From the NCBI GenBank assembly GCA_013397935.1, contig VZRN01002192.1, forward strand, positions 317,145-381,144: a DNA stretch of 64,000 nt, in the 5' to 3' direction. Made by a program: the position numbers and the translations under genes. The notes beneath the pieces were generated by a model that ran no database searches, was not told the DNA's origin, and saw nothing but the letters and a program-made list of their open reading frames with translations. Origin of the DNA: Dasyornis broadbenti (lineage: Eukaryota; Chordata; Aves; Passeriformes; Dasyornithidae). Numbering within the stretch: position 1 is the first letter of the stretch; the number at the start of each line of letters is the position of its first letter. Shown piece after piece: positions 1 through 11,279 of this stretch.

Positions 1-2194
1 GAAAAAATGAAAACAAAACACTAGTTGGTCAGAAGATCAAAGGAAAATTAATACAAAAAAAAAGGATTAAAAATTAAGTGTTTGGAGAACATTGTTTTTG
101 CACAATACCCCTTGGCTATAAGATAGAATTAGAAAGATTTTATGGAATTTCAGGCCAGAAGGGGACCATTACGATCAGTTGCTCAGACTTTCACTCTGCT
201 TTTAAGGATGCTGATGCAGCCAGCTTTGCCGCGAGGCATCCCTGGAGGGATGGCAGACGGAATGCTGAACCTGCGGCCTCTTGGCCAGTGCCACACTCTG
301 AAGGCTGGAGGTGAAGCAGGCAAGGGCTCCCTCCCATCTCGCGTGCAGACTCTGCTTTGTCTCCATGTGAGTATTTCCCTTTTGCCCACAGTTGCTCTCT
401 GGGCTGCCACGCCCTTCTCACCTCTGCCCCAAGCTGTTACCCGCCCCCCTCGCCCACTTAGCCAAAAAGTCAGAAGCAAAACATTGCTTCACAAAGCTTC
501 TCCAAAACCCCACACCTGTTGGCTTCTGCTGGCTCTTTTGGAAAGCATGGACAACCTGTGTGCTATCAGGGATGGGAGGCAGGTGGGGTGAGGCTGCTCC
601 ATAGCAGCACAGACGGAAAAGACACCTTCTTCTCACTTGCTTTGCTTTACTTTGATTTGCCTCATCTTCTAAACATGCACAAATCAGGAAAGGACTTGTA
701 GGTGCTACATTTTGTCTGTGTAGTCTGTCAAGACCTAATGAGAGCTGTGGTTTGGTTTGCAGGGATCACTGGGAGGACCTCCAGGGCTTCCTGTGCCTTG
801 TCCCAGCTGCGTGCTTCTGCTGCCTGTGCTCCTGCAGCGGCACCTGCCATGGAAAGGGCTGAGCAATTCCGTGCTTTTTCAGCTCATAATGGTTTGCACA
901 TTTTTCTTAACCACTGCAGTGAAGATTTTGACGAAGAAACCACTTTTTTATATGTAGCAATAACACATTTTGTCTTCTGTTTTACAACACACGCTAACAG
1001 CTGTTTACAAAGTAGTGGTGGTGGAATACAGTCCAGTGGGTATACTGACTATTCATTTATCCAGAGGGATTACACTGTGGTGAACAGCATTTGGACTTCA
1101 ATTTAGTATGCATCCAGCCGAGTTATGCGATTAGCTGATATGCAATAAACCAGAACAGAAACACATGCAGTCAAATGGTGCCAGATAAAAAGAATATAAT
1201 TCTTAAACAGGTTCTTATAATATTGTACAGGTAAATTATAAATACATTGTTATATGGAATTTGGCTATCTTACTACATAGCTATACTTCTTGGTGTGCTG
1301 GGTACATATATCTGTAGCTATATGTGTAGAGCTGCACTGATTTCAGGTTTTTTACAATATCATTAAATAATTTTAATTTGTTGTTTTACTTGAACTGTAC
1401 CACACTTCAAATGCTGGCACAAAGCAATGTTTTTGTGTCACTTAAAAGAGAACATAAGACTTAAAAGGCACTCTTTTATTTGAAAAAAAGTCTCAGAAAA
1501 CTCCTCTCCCAGCAGTGATTTTTAAGAACAAAGAGAAGAAGGTTTTTGGTTGCTGTTAGGAATTTTTACAGTTATAAACCCCTCTCCAGCCCCTCTGGCA
1601 ATGCTGCCTCTCCCCTGGATGGAAGGGATGGGGGCTGGAGGAGAGTCCACCCCCTTCCCCTGTCCTGCCACAAGGGAGCAGGGTGGAAAGAGCCCTGAGC
1701 ACAATTTTTGTCTCTAATCACCCCTAGCAGGTTGCTGAGCCCAGGGAGAGGGCAAATAGGGGAGGGAACCAAGATGAGAGGTTTGTCATCCTACTGGAGG
1801 CTCCTGACTGTGGATTTCATTCTTTGTACTGTTGTGAGACTGACCACAGTCCTCACCCTCAGCCTGCTCCTCACGAGAAACCCGGGGGTTGGCAGCTCTG
1901 TCCTGTGGACCAGCAGTGGGCAGGAGCTGGCTTTTGGCATATCATGTGTACAAACCCGGATGAAATGAAGTTGTAAGTGAACAAACAGTGCACACCAAGT
2001 TGAGGGATGCTGCTTAATCCACCTGTGCATGACCATCCTGCCTGCACACAGGAGTAAGATCATCTCCATCCTTCTCCATCCAAGAGGGATCATGTTACCT
2101 GCTCAGCTTTATCACTTTGCTTGATATTAAAGTGATCAGTGCCCTGGAAAAGCTCAGACGGAAAGAAACCTTTTCTTGTTTTCTTGTTTCACAG
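1..2194. other. Left-edge non-coding stretch
   Basis: No gene is supported here. A GC-richer patch at about 190-860 gives overlapping open frames on both strands (up to 149 codons on + at 142-591), but their composition is unremarkable and none has a convincing splice-site pair. The interval just before 2195 ends in a long pyrimidine run that forms the acceptor of the next feature. No repeat family was recognised. Confidence 0.4.
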
Positions 2195-2309
2195 GATACA
2201 AAGCATTGACCAGATTAAAGAAATACTGAACAGGCACCAGCATGGTGATTGCTATTCATCCTCTGTGCTGTGTGAGGCCAGAGCCTTACGGGAAATAGCA
2301 CGTACAGAG
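2195..2309 (+). CDS. Candidate internal coding exon A, unidentified gene
   Basis: This is a 115-base segment bounded by a strong acceptor (a T/C run ending in CACAG just before 2195) and a donor reading GAG|GTAATT. Only one frame is open: the first base completes a split codon and 38 codons follow (IQSIDQIKEIL... to ...LREIARTE), so the exon would enter in phase 2 and leave in phase 0. The other two forward frames hit stops early. The peptide is mixed, with a helix-like start and a Cys-containing middle; I do not recognise the family. No upstream exon was found between 1 and 2194, so the 5' part would lie outside the window. Exon B at 8306 has the phase this exon requires. A chance splice pair around an open frame is the main alternative. 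Confidence 0.35.
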
Positions 2310-5300
2310 GTAATTAAAACTATATGGATGTATATGCCTAAGTAGGCCAAATGATGGCTGTAGGCAATTTTTCCAAAACGGTGCTATAGGAAAGTTCTTA
2401 GCCTCAACATGAGGCTCAGATTATGCAGGGACAATCCCATGTGATACCAAGTGTGTAAACAAAAAGACTTAGGTAAAAAAGTGCAATTTGTATTAACCAT
2501 GCAACTGAAAATATGTAAAAATAGTAACTAAAAACATTATAATGCAACTAATGTATTTGCAGGTATTGTAATCACAAAAGATTGCTGAATAGCTTTCATT
2601 TTTTAAAGTGCTCTCCTTTCTCACAGATGAAAATAAGATAGCAGCTCTCTGTCTCTGCCTTTCAACAGCTTAAAAGTTGTAGGCTTTATATTAATAAAAA
2701 TTAATTCTTGCAAATATTTATCTAGTTTGGTTTTTTAACTTGGATTGTGAATTTTCACCAATCCTTCAGAAAAGCTGGAGGTCTGCTGTCCATTCTGTAT
2801 ATAATTGCATGTATTTGTTTATTCCATACTTGCATTTTCTGGAAAATTTGAAGAAGATTTTAAAAAATATTTTCATGTATCTTCAATACAGAAACGTGAA
2901 GAAAAGGAGAGAGAATGAATTCGTGTGAATTACGTGATATTCTAAAACCACGTTTCCAAACGCATTTATCTGAATTCAAGCTGTGACTTAATAGCTGTAG
3001 CTGTATCAACACTGTATCAGTTTACCATAGGAGGAAAATATATGGAATGAGACATAACCTACTAAGGTCACTTCAGGGGCTATCACCGAGCGGAAAATGA
3101 ATGCTAATATTTTCAGATTTAACATGGGTAAGCTAGTCAGAACCAATAGTTTGGGGCTGAATTCTGAAATGCCCTGGGTGAAAGCAATGCAAGGGGGATG
3201 GTCAGTGAGATGGAATTATTAAAAGACAGGGTGGAGCCAAGCCCAGCCATATGGTGAATGCCATAACCGGGGCAGACCTGTCATGGCCAGGCAAGCTGGG
3301 AATGCAGGCGAAAAGAAATTGTCCTGAAAGAACAACATGCATCCCGCCATGAAGAAATGAGGGCAGAGGGCTGTGGGCAACATGTTGGCCAGTGACTGAC
3401 ACTTGCACTGATGAAAGACAACACTGGAAGTTGAGCCCCGGCTATGCAAAGTTGATTAGGGTAGATGGGACCCTTCATCATGCCTTAAAAAATCATCACA
3501 GCTCAAAACACTCACTTCCAATATGCCTAATAAAACCCTCGGTCATTCATGCAAGTTGGGTGAGTAACATATCCATCAGCAAAATAGCTGCATAACTGGG
3601 TGCATCAGACACAGCCGCTCATAACATCCAAACCCCAGAGTCCTTTCTACCAATGGAAGATGTGAGGGTCTTGCTGCAACTGTGAGAGAAGTCCAAGACT
3701 TTCTGTAGACATTCTTCACTTTTCCTCAGTTGTGTATTTTCATGAAAAAAAAAATGTTAAAAAGCATAAACATGTTTGCATTTTGATAAGTAGTATAATC
3801 AACAGAGCCATTAACTAGATATTTAATTAACTATCAAAATTTCATCTCAGTCCTCAAATACTGTGTTAGATGGATGACTCTCATGGGATAAATAACTTTA
3901 GTAACATTTCCTTCGGGTGCTTTCTGAACTGGGCTCTCATACAGCAAATATTACCCGTTCCAATGCTCCCCCAGAGTGCACTGGTACACCCTCCAGCACT
4001 CTCTGGATCACCTGCTGGTCACTAAGGCAGACCAAAATTGCAGGATATGCCTGAGCTGGTGCTGACTCCAGTTTCTTGTGTCCAGGTAGTAAGTGCTGCA
4101 CTGATGTGTGTTTTGTGTGTTCAGAACTGGCTTGTCTAGTGCTAGTCCTGTGATCTTTGCAGTGGTCCATGACATGATACAGCTGATGCCTTTTTATTAT
4201 CTGCATCTTTTTGCCAATAATCAGATTTGCATGGGGTTTTAAAAGTTCAGAAGTAACTCATGTCAAATTTTGGTACTTCCACGAGTCTCTGAAAAGACAA
4301 ACCCACTCTGTGCTAGGAATACATTGAGGAAAATGTTGTTTAGGTACTGATCAGATGAGTGTATCTGTGCACTTAGAGTGCAGAAATAAGAACAAAAACC
4401 AGACAATTAATCCAGGTTCTTATTGTTATGTAACAATTCATATTTTCACTGCGTTCTTGGGCTCAGGCTTCCACCTGGCTCACACTTCAGCTACTCAACT
4501 CATGCATGAGCATGCACCTTTCTTGTATGTACAGTATAAATCCATTACACATTTGTGCACCTATAGTCAGTGAGGTTTGTTTACCTGGTTTTTGTTTTGA
4601 CATGATACAGATCAAGCTGTCATGGTCACATAAGCAAATTCTATGTAACTTGCACCATTCTTTGGTATTGGAACAAACCTGCCCAAAATAGGTTGCACTT
4701 TATTAATGAATTCTCTTCTGCACAGGGTGATTATATCCACAAAGTGCAGCAGAAATGGTTCCTGGCTATGGTAGCTCCTAAACCATGCCCAGAACCTGTT
4801 TGAAAGAGTTCTTATTGGCCTGGACCAAAGTTCTGCTGGGGACAATTTAAAATTGTATGGCTGATGGAAAACCATAGCTGGAAAAAGTCCCAGGCATTAT
4901 TTAGTTTCCTAGTATAGGTATAATTAGTTTGACCAGACACTGACTTATGAACAACATACAGTTTTATAATCAAACCTCAGTGAAAAAGTATTCTGCTTGA
5001 TTCTCTTTGTTTCTATGCAGCCTTATCTCTTTGTGTAACGTTTCTCATTTTTTAAACATTCACTTAGATCAGTTTCTTTGCAAATGCAAGTATGTTGAAA
5101 TGCTTTTTTTCTCAAATAAAAATATTATTCACCTATTCTTTTTTGTCTGATTTTCTGTAAACTAGAAGCTTTTACAAGGTTTTGTGTTAAAAATTAATTT
5201 CTCTCATAGTTTTTCTAGAGAAAATATACTGCCTTTCAGGTGGGAAGCTTAAAAAAAGATTACATCTCTGTTAGGTTTTAATTTTTCTAGGAATAATCCA

Positions 5301-8300
5301 TCCAGTACCACTCAACATCTGTAAGCCTCAAGAGCCAGTTGTCATACTTCAGACAAGCACAGAGAAGTGAAGGAATTTTCTAAGAAGCCAGATATAATTT
5401 TATGGCAGTGAATTGCTACCCTATGAACACTGAGGAATTGTGGCGTTCCACTTCTCATTATGTATGCCCACAAGAGAAATATTAAACTAGACTTTTCTTT
5501 GACTGTTGCCTTCGTTCTCTCTTTCTCTTGTACATACTTATAAAATAAAGATCAAACTTCCTTGAATTCTTTTTATCTGCTTTGAAGTCTAAGGAAAACT
5601 TTTTTGGAAATTCTATTTTCATCTCTGTGAATTTATTCTCTAATGCTTCTAACTTGTCAAATATGGACTGTGCTGTTCAAGGAGCAGTTAAGAAAAAAAA
5701 GCCCATCTTTGAATCTACATGCACGGACAATCATTCTCACAATTCATGAAAGCCCTCAAAAACGTGGAGCCACAATATACTCTTCTATTACCATTTCTTT
5801 TGGACAGTTCTGAGGCACGTCTGCTAGATTCTGTGGAGGGGAAAAAAGTAGGGTCTTTCTTTCTTCTTTTTGCCCAGTAAATTACTTTGAGTATGTAAAA
5901 GAAGCACATCCTACAGCTTTGGACATCTCTTTTAATAATATTTCTCTCTCTCTTTTTTTTTTTTCATCAGAACTCAATTTTTGCTGAAAGAATTGTAACG
6001 GGAGGACATATTGTATTTTTAGAAGGATAAAAAGTATCCAAGTCAGAGCTATTGCTCAAAGGTGGGCTGACAGACATTCTCCCTTTCCCCGGGCAGGTGC
6101 AGGGGGTGTTGAGATGGCGTCCCTTGGGTTTACTGAAAGAAGCCCGAATCTCTGACTGCTTGGAGAAGCACAGAAGTGATATCATCTCCTGTAGGGATGT
6201 TTTCCTGTTCCAGTAAAGCAGATCACGTCAGGGCAGTCCTCAGGCAATGCATTAATGCATCTAGAAAGAAACCTCTAATTAGAAGCTATGCATGCACGTC
6301 CTGCCCTGGAGGGCTTGGTCTCACAGCCCCACCTGCTACTGAGCCCACCTACCCTGGGCAGGATGCTGCAGCCTGGCCCCTTGGGGCCACCCTCTGGCAT
6401 CTCAGAATGGCCCTGCAAGATGGGTCTGTGTCCCACTGCTGAGATTCAGCCCCATCCTTGTGGCTGCAGTAAATCCTCCTCCTCGCTTTTGCCCACAAAA
6501 CTAACTCTACTTTCATATTTTCCCAAGCACCTGAACCCAGCTCATCCTAGACAACACGGTGCTTCTCAGCCCATCTCCTGGGACCTACTGGTGGCCTGAA
6601 ATAAACCATCGAACCATCTTCCCATCTCTTTGTTGCTCTAGGCCAGCTGGGGCCTTTGAAGGAAACTCAAGATATGGGCAACCAAAACCTTGTTTCAATC
6701 AGAGAATGAAAAACAATCTGATGGTCCTGGTGGAATCATGGGAGATGTGCTGCATTTACAGTAAAACACTATTGGGGGAAGCTTGTTGGCTGGAAAAGCA
6801 ACTGAAGGAGCAGTGTTGCCCTTGGAGGATGTCCACTCAGCTTCTGTTCCATGTGTCTGCAAAGGCACTTTTTTCCTTTGCAATTGATGCTCTGAAAAAA
6901 CGTACTGTTCCTAAAGATGGATGACACTCTGTTTAAAATCTCCTTGGGTCTGAAATGAATAGGGATTGATCTGGCTCAGTCTTCATTCTAAAACACTGTT
7001 GTAGAAGTTGAATGGCTATTATAGCCATAAGAATTTCCAGAATAGCCATACAGATATTCCTTCTTCACAAATGTACATATCTAGTGATGGATCCGTATAT
7101 ACACACGCATTCTGTTCGGACCACATCAAAAGGCTGATGATGGCAGGCTTTACATTCCTTAAGCGACAGATTTAATGAGGCAAAGTAACTAACTCAGAGA
7201 TTTCAAAAGGCATTGTATGGCTATGTTTTTGACAGTAAAAAACCAAAACATAAAAGCTTGCAGGTAATGAAATGCTTAGTGTAAGATTTCAGTTCTCAGC
7301 TTTGCACCTATTACATTTCAATTTGATGCAGTAAAGGATTTTGCTCACCCTAAACTAGTGATCAGCAAGAAGGAAGTGTCTTTCCCCACCACCCCACTTT
7401 GAATTAGGCTGTGATTGTTTTAAATTATTAGGAGTCTAAACCTGGCCACCATCCAAAGTGTATCAGGAGATTAGGTCCTCATCTCCAGAGTGAAAAGCAC
7501 ACACCCAAATATTTGATCTGAACATATTCTTACAGCCTTGCTGACAGACTGAGAGATGACAATACAGATTACAATTTTCTTTTAAAATCAAAGAGGTTGT
7601 GATTTCGTTATGTTTTTTGGTTTTTTTCCCCATCTTTTTTCCCATGGAATTAGAACATGTTCAATCAGAATGGTACAATGTGTCTCTGGCAAACAGGAAA
7701 ATTCCTCAGGGATCTAAATTAAGAATAAAACGAGTGAAGAACGGGGCAACTCACAGCAGTGCATAGACACTGCCTCTTGTATGGTTTTACTCTTCTGTGT
7801 TTGATTGCCTGTGTGAGTTTTGTATCTTGTATGTTATTGTTTATCAAAGAGCAATCAACAAGGAGAGAGATTAGAAGGGAGGAAGAAAGGAATAGAAAGA
7901 AGAAGAGGAGGAGAAATCTTACCCATATGTGAAGCCAAGTGATATTGCCTTTCAGGGTTCATGCACTGTTATCTTTAATTTTTATGGTATTTGAAAAGAA
8001 TGGTAATGAGTATCAGAGTTAAAATGCAAGGATTGATGATTTCAGAGAAAATACATTGCCCAGAATTAGCAGAGGCAATGGCCCCAAGGCTTTTCTAGGC
8101 CAGTGAACCACCTTTAACCCTCAGCTGCCATGTGCCCTTTGAGGAACCTACCAGGGCATTTTCAAAGCAAGGCCCAGAGCGAATGTGCAAATTGCACTTT
8201 GCTGAAAACTTCCTCCCAGCAAATCAGGAAAACTACATTTAAAATAGCAGCATGGCATGTTTGGACACAATGTAAGTTAGTATATTTTTCTGTTTATTAT

Positions 8301-8305
8301 CCCAG
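2310..8305. other. AT-rich interval without supported genes
   Basis: If exons A and B are real this is an intron of about 6 kb. It contains a perfect 14-base palindrome at 6247-6260, a purine-rich tract at 7861-7917, and an isolated acceptor-like pyrimidine run ending in CATCAG at 5941-5970 that has no matching donor. Short open frames at 6176-6924 lack splice support on the phase needed. No interspersed repeat was recognised. Confidence 0.4.
7861..7917 (+). repeat. Purine-rich (GA/GAA) low-complexity tract
   Basis: About 57 bases are almost purely A and G (GGAGAGAGA, GGAAGAAAGG, AGAAGAAGAGGAGGAG), broken by a few T. It is simple-sequence DNA with no coding potential of note. Confidence 0.7.
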
Positions 8306-8409
8306 GCTTTTGGGCCATTGCAGAGCCATAGGCTACGGTTTGTGGACCACCGAGCTATGGAACCAGTCCTCATTAAAGAACACCTGCCAGGGATTGTTCA
8401 TCCTGCAGG
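8306..8409 (+). CDS. Candidate internal coding exon B, unidentified gene
   Basis: This is a 104-base segment after a pyrimidine-rich acceptor (TTTTCTGTTTATTATCCCAG) and before a donor reading CAGG|GTAACT. In phase 0 it gives 34 open codons plus two bases (starts AFGPLQSHRLRFVDH, ends LPGIVHPA), with G enriched at first codon positions as expected for coding DNA. It enters in phase 0, exactly what exon A leaves, and exits in phase 2. A possible continuation is 13595-13649, where a strong acceptor (TTTTCCCCATCAG) is followed in phase 2 by 17 codons and TAA. The family is not recognised. A frame on the same strand offset by one is also open through here (118 codons from 8130), which weakens the case somewhat. 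Confidence 0.33.
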
Positions 8410-8697
8410 GTAACTTCCATACATTAAGAGTTGTCTTGGTAGGAAAATACAAAATAAAAAATTTTAAGAGCACTGGATTGCTGTGAGGTGATTTGCTTTC
8501 ACATTTTGGGCTAGTTCAGCTAATAATGTCAAGCATGTTTGCTATGCTTTATTATTAGTTAACTTGAAGCCTGGAAAGCTGATTCTTTCTGAAATCTGCT
8601 TTTAAAACTAATGTTCCCAAGACTTATTTGACCTTGTAGCAAGGACAAAGATGGCTTTGGTGATTTTGGTGATCAGTAAAAGTAACTAAACCACCTC

Positions 8698-8862
8698 TCT
8701 GCCCAGAGATGTTGTGGAGTCTCCCTCACTGGAGATAGTCAAGAGCTGTCTGGATGCAGTCCTGTGCCATGTGCTCTGGGATGACCCTGCTTAAGCAGGG
8801 AGGTTGGGTCAGATGACCCACTGTGATCCCTTCCAACCCTACCTGTTCTGTGATTCCATGAT
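8698..8862 (+). mobile_element. CR1 LINE, 3'-terminal fragment
   Basis: The sequence follows the 3' end of CR1: the CCCAGAGATGTTGTGGAGTC segment, the GGATGACCCTGCTTAAGCAGG segment, then GGTTGGGTCAGATGACC..., CCCTTCCAACCCTACC and a terminal TTCTGTGATTCCATGATT, which matches the octamer tail typical of CR1. It is 5'-truncated, as most avian copies are. It contains no open reading frame. Confidence 0.93.
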
Positions 8863-8869
8863 TTTTAAA

Positions 8870-10979
8870 GCTTGACACAAGAAATGGACAAATTTGCAAA
8901 GCTGGGTTGAAATTTCTTATACCTACTCATTTTTCTGGCAAGAATTTTAGGTGTATTTGTTTGCTTACACAAAATTGGATTTGTTTATGTGTGTTCAATA
9001 ACCACCTATGGAATATCTGATATGACAAGTCAGCATGTGTTAAAATGCCTGCTTACCTTGGTAGATATAAAGGACTAGGGTGTTCTTTCTATCTGATAAT
9101 TATCAAATGTAGTATTATCTAACTCTAACGAGAGTGGGTGAAAGGAAAGAGGAATGCAGGAACAGATTAGGAGTTTCGAAAATGAAGGTAAGCATACCTG
9201 CAAATTTGGTGGGCATGGTGATGCAAAGCATTAAGGAACAGGTTTTCAGTCTGCAGTATCAGTGTGCTATTGCTGACCTGACACTGGCTGTTCATGGACC
9301 ACTTAATATAATGACCATGTTGACCTGAAATCCTTCCTGTGAGGCACAAGAATGAAAGAGGAACGGCCTCCCCATTGACTTCCCTTAATTTTGTTCATTT
9401 GTCAGAAAGCAAACATTTGGTAAGGCATTGATTTGCGTTCCTAGTTTTCTTGAGCCTTAATGATATAATACCATGTAAAACATTTTAAAGAAAAATGTTG
9501 TAATCTTATATGGGAACAAACTGTTCTGTCAATAAGCAGTGTAAGTGTACCACAAAACCAACTCACCCTTAACATGACAGCAATTTCTTCAGTGACATTT
9601 ACGAGCTCATTGAAAGAACAGTAGCAATTTTATTCATTGTTTGGGGCTTATTACCCAATGTATAATGGAAGCGTTATGAAAATTAGAAATTGCTTATAAC
9701 ATAAGTCTTTTGTAGTGTAAATAACACAACCGTATAAATTATACACAAACTAGAATTATGTTAAACACATATACACTATATGCAAAGCAGAATAGATCTT
9801 TTACCAAAGTAAGCTGTATTTTAATTAGGAGAGTGGTAACAAGCCTTTAAAATCAGCCAACACACTATTTTGGTTTTAACTCAGAAATTCTGGGGCTTTA
9901 TGAATTCATGACAGACCCTTAGGGATACATTTTCAAAGCATTGCACAGGATTTTAGCCATGCAAATCCCATTAAAATCAGTGGGAGACATGTGGCTAAAA
10001 CCCACGCAAGGCTTTGGAAGGAACATACCTCTTAATGTTATCTAGACAGTGTTTTGGCCTGTGAATTTCCTTGCTTCCAATTTTTACAACTGAATTCAAA
10101 AGGAAATAAAATTTGCCATGGGGATGTGGGAATTTTAACAGGATGCAGGCTTTTATAGTTCCAGAGACATAGTTCTGATCTAACAACTATATTACCACTT
10201 GGTAAAGGTAGTTTTCATCTGTGATTTAAGTGCTTTATCTCTACCCAGCTATTTCACCCAGCATTTTTACTTTGCAAAAGGTAGTCAACTCACTTTTGCA
10301 AATATGCATATTGTAGTTCTCTGCGGATTATAATTTCCTCTTAACAGAGTCTTTGAATTGAGTAAAGAATGACGTTCCTTTTGGAGTAATGACTGCATTT
10401 GACTTGAGGCCTGTGGTACCCTGAGCGATGTAGCATCTGCTGCCAGCTATTTCAGAGAGACCCAAAAATCTCAGGTCAGGTACTCCCAAGTAAGAGCAGT
10501 AGCTGATTGGTGTGAGCTTTAAACTGCGAGGTGATTTGCTCGTGGGTCTTCCCTGCTTGCTTGAGTTGCAGGAACACCGGTGGGGATCTGCAGAGACGGG
10601 CAGGGATGAGCTTGGGAAAACATTTTGCTGTTAGGCAAGGAGAGCTTCAGCCTCTTAAGCAGTTAGAGAAATGAGGCAGTCTCTAGTCTGTGTGTCTATC
10701 ACCAGACATTAAATACGGAAGCAAAAATTAATATGTCTGAAGAGTTTACTCAGAGAAGTGCCAGGTCCTTTAGTCAAACCCAGCTTGCAGGCAGTGAAGC
10801 AGAAACTCCTGATTTGGAAGGCTGGTTGGTACTAAAGGGAATGGGGAAAACCTGGATCCACAAGAAATGTGCACAGACACACGCAATAGAACAAGGGCAA
10901 TCTGAATGGTGAACCTGCTTATCCGTGTGCCAGGTAAAAACCGGCACAACATTTGAGTCCTGGGAGGAAACACTACCTA
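8870..10979. other. AT-rich interval between CR1 and CpG island
   Basis: No gene is supported. It contains the foldback element at 9930-10018. From about 10430 onward the sequence becomes less AT-rich as it approaches the CpG island. A second donor-like CAG|GTAAAA occurs at 10933/10934 on the + strand. Confidence 0.4.
9930..10018. repeat. Foldback (imperfect inverted repeat), MITE-like
   Basis: Two arms of about 43 bases face each other with almost no loop. The left arm 9930-9972 (TTTTCAAAGCATTGCACAGG...) is the diverged reverse complement of the right arm 9975-10018 (...GTGGCTAAAACCCACG, GGCTTTGGAA). The central CCCATTAAAATCAGTGGG resembles the core of an old palindromic repeat family I recall from sauropsid genomes, but I cannot name it. 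The left arm contains a perfect octamer motif ATGCAAAT at 9959-9966. Confidence 0.6.
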
Positions 10980-11275
10980 ACGCCATGACTGCCCGGCTCT
11001 GGGAGATGATGCTGGGCCCTTTTGGGTTTGAGACCCGCCGTTCCGGGCGCAGGTGAGTGCAGTGGCTGTGCCGCAAGCAGCGCTGGCTCTCCCGGCCCGG
11101 GGCCCGCACTAGGTGGAGCTGCAGCCCGCGCCGCGGGAGCGCCGCCGCCGCCCTTTGTCCGCCGAGCGCAGAGTGGAGCATCCTCCCTCCCGCGGCTCCC
11201 TCAGCCAGGGCTTGCTACAAACAGCAAATCTTCCCCTCGACGATGCGGTGTAAAAATCCCGTCCTGGCGGATTGG
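10980..11275. promoter_or_regulatory. CpG island, candidate promoter
   Basis: This is the only dense CpG cluster in the window, richest at 11030-11220 (CCCGCCGTTCCGGGCGCAGG, CCGCGCCGCGGGAGCGCCGC). On the + strand an ATG at 10985 sits in a good context (GCC before it) and opens 22 codons that run into CAG|GTGAGTG at 11052/11053, a consensus donor; an in-frame TGA lies upstream at 10910. On the - strand an ATG overlaps the same spot (10984-10986) and opens a frame down to about 10774. The peptide (MTARLWEMMLGPFGF...) is not recognised. It may be an alternative first exon, an lncRNA start or an orphan CpG island. Confidence 0.6.
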
Positions 11276-11279
11276 GGTT

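Noticed and set aside
142..591. 149-codon + strand frame near the left edge
   Set aside because: It lies in a GC-richer patch where all frames are long. It has no promoter, splice or domain evidence.
702..1106. 134-codon + strand frame
   Set aside because: It spans an abrupt composition change and has no donor or domain.
5941..5970. Textbook-looking 3' splice acceptor (pyrimidine run plus CATCAG)
   Set aside because: No matching donor or open exon follows. Such runs are frequent in this T-rich DNA.
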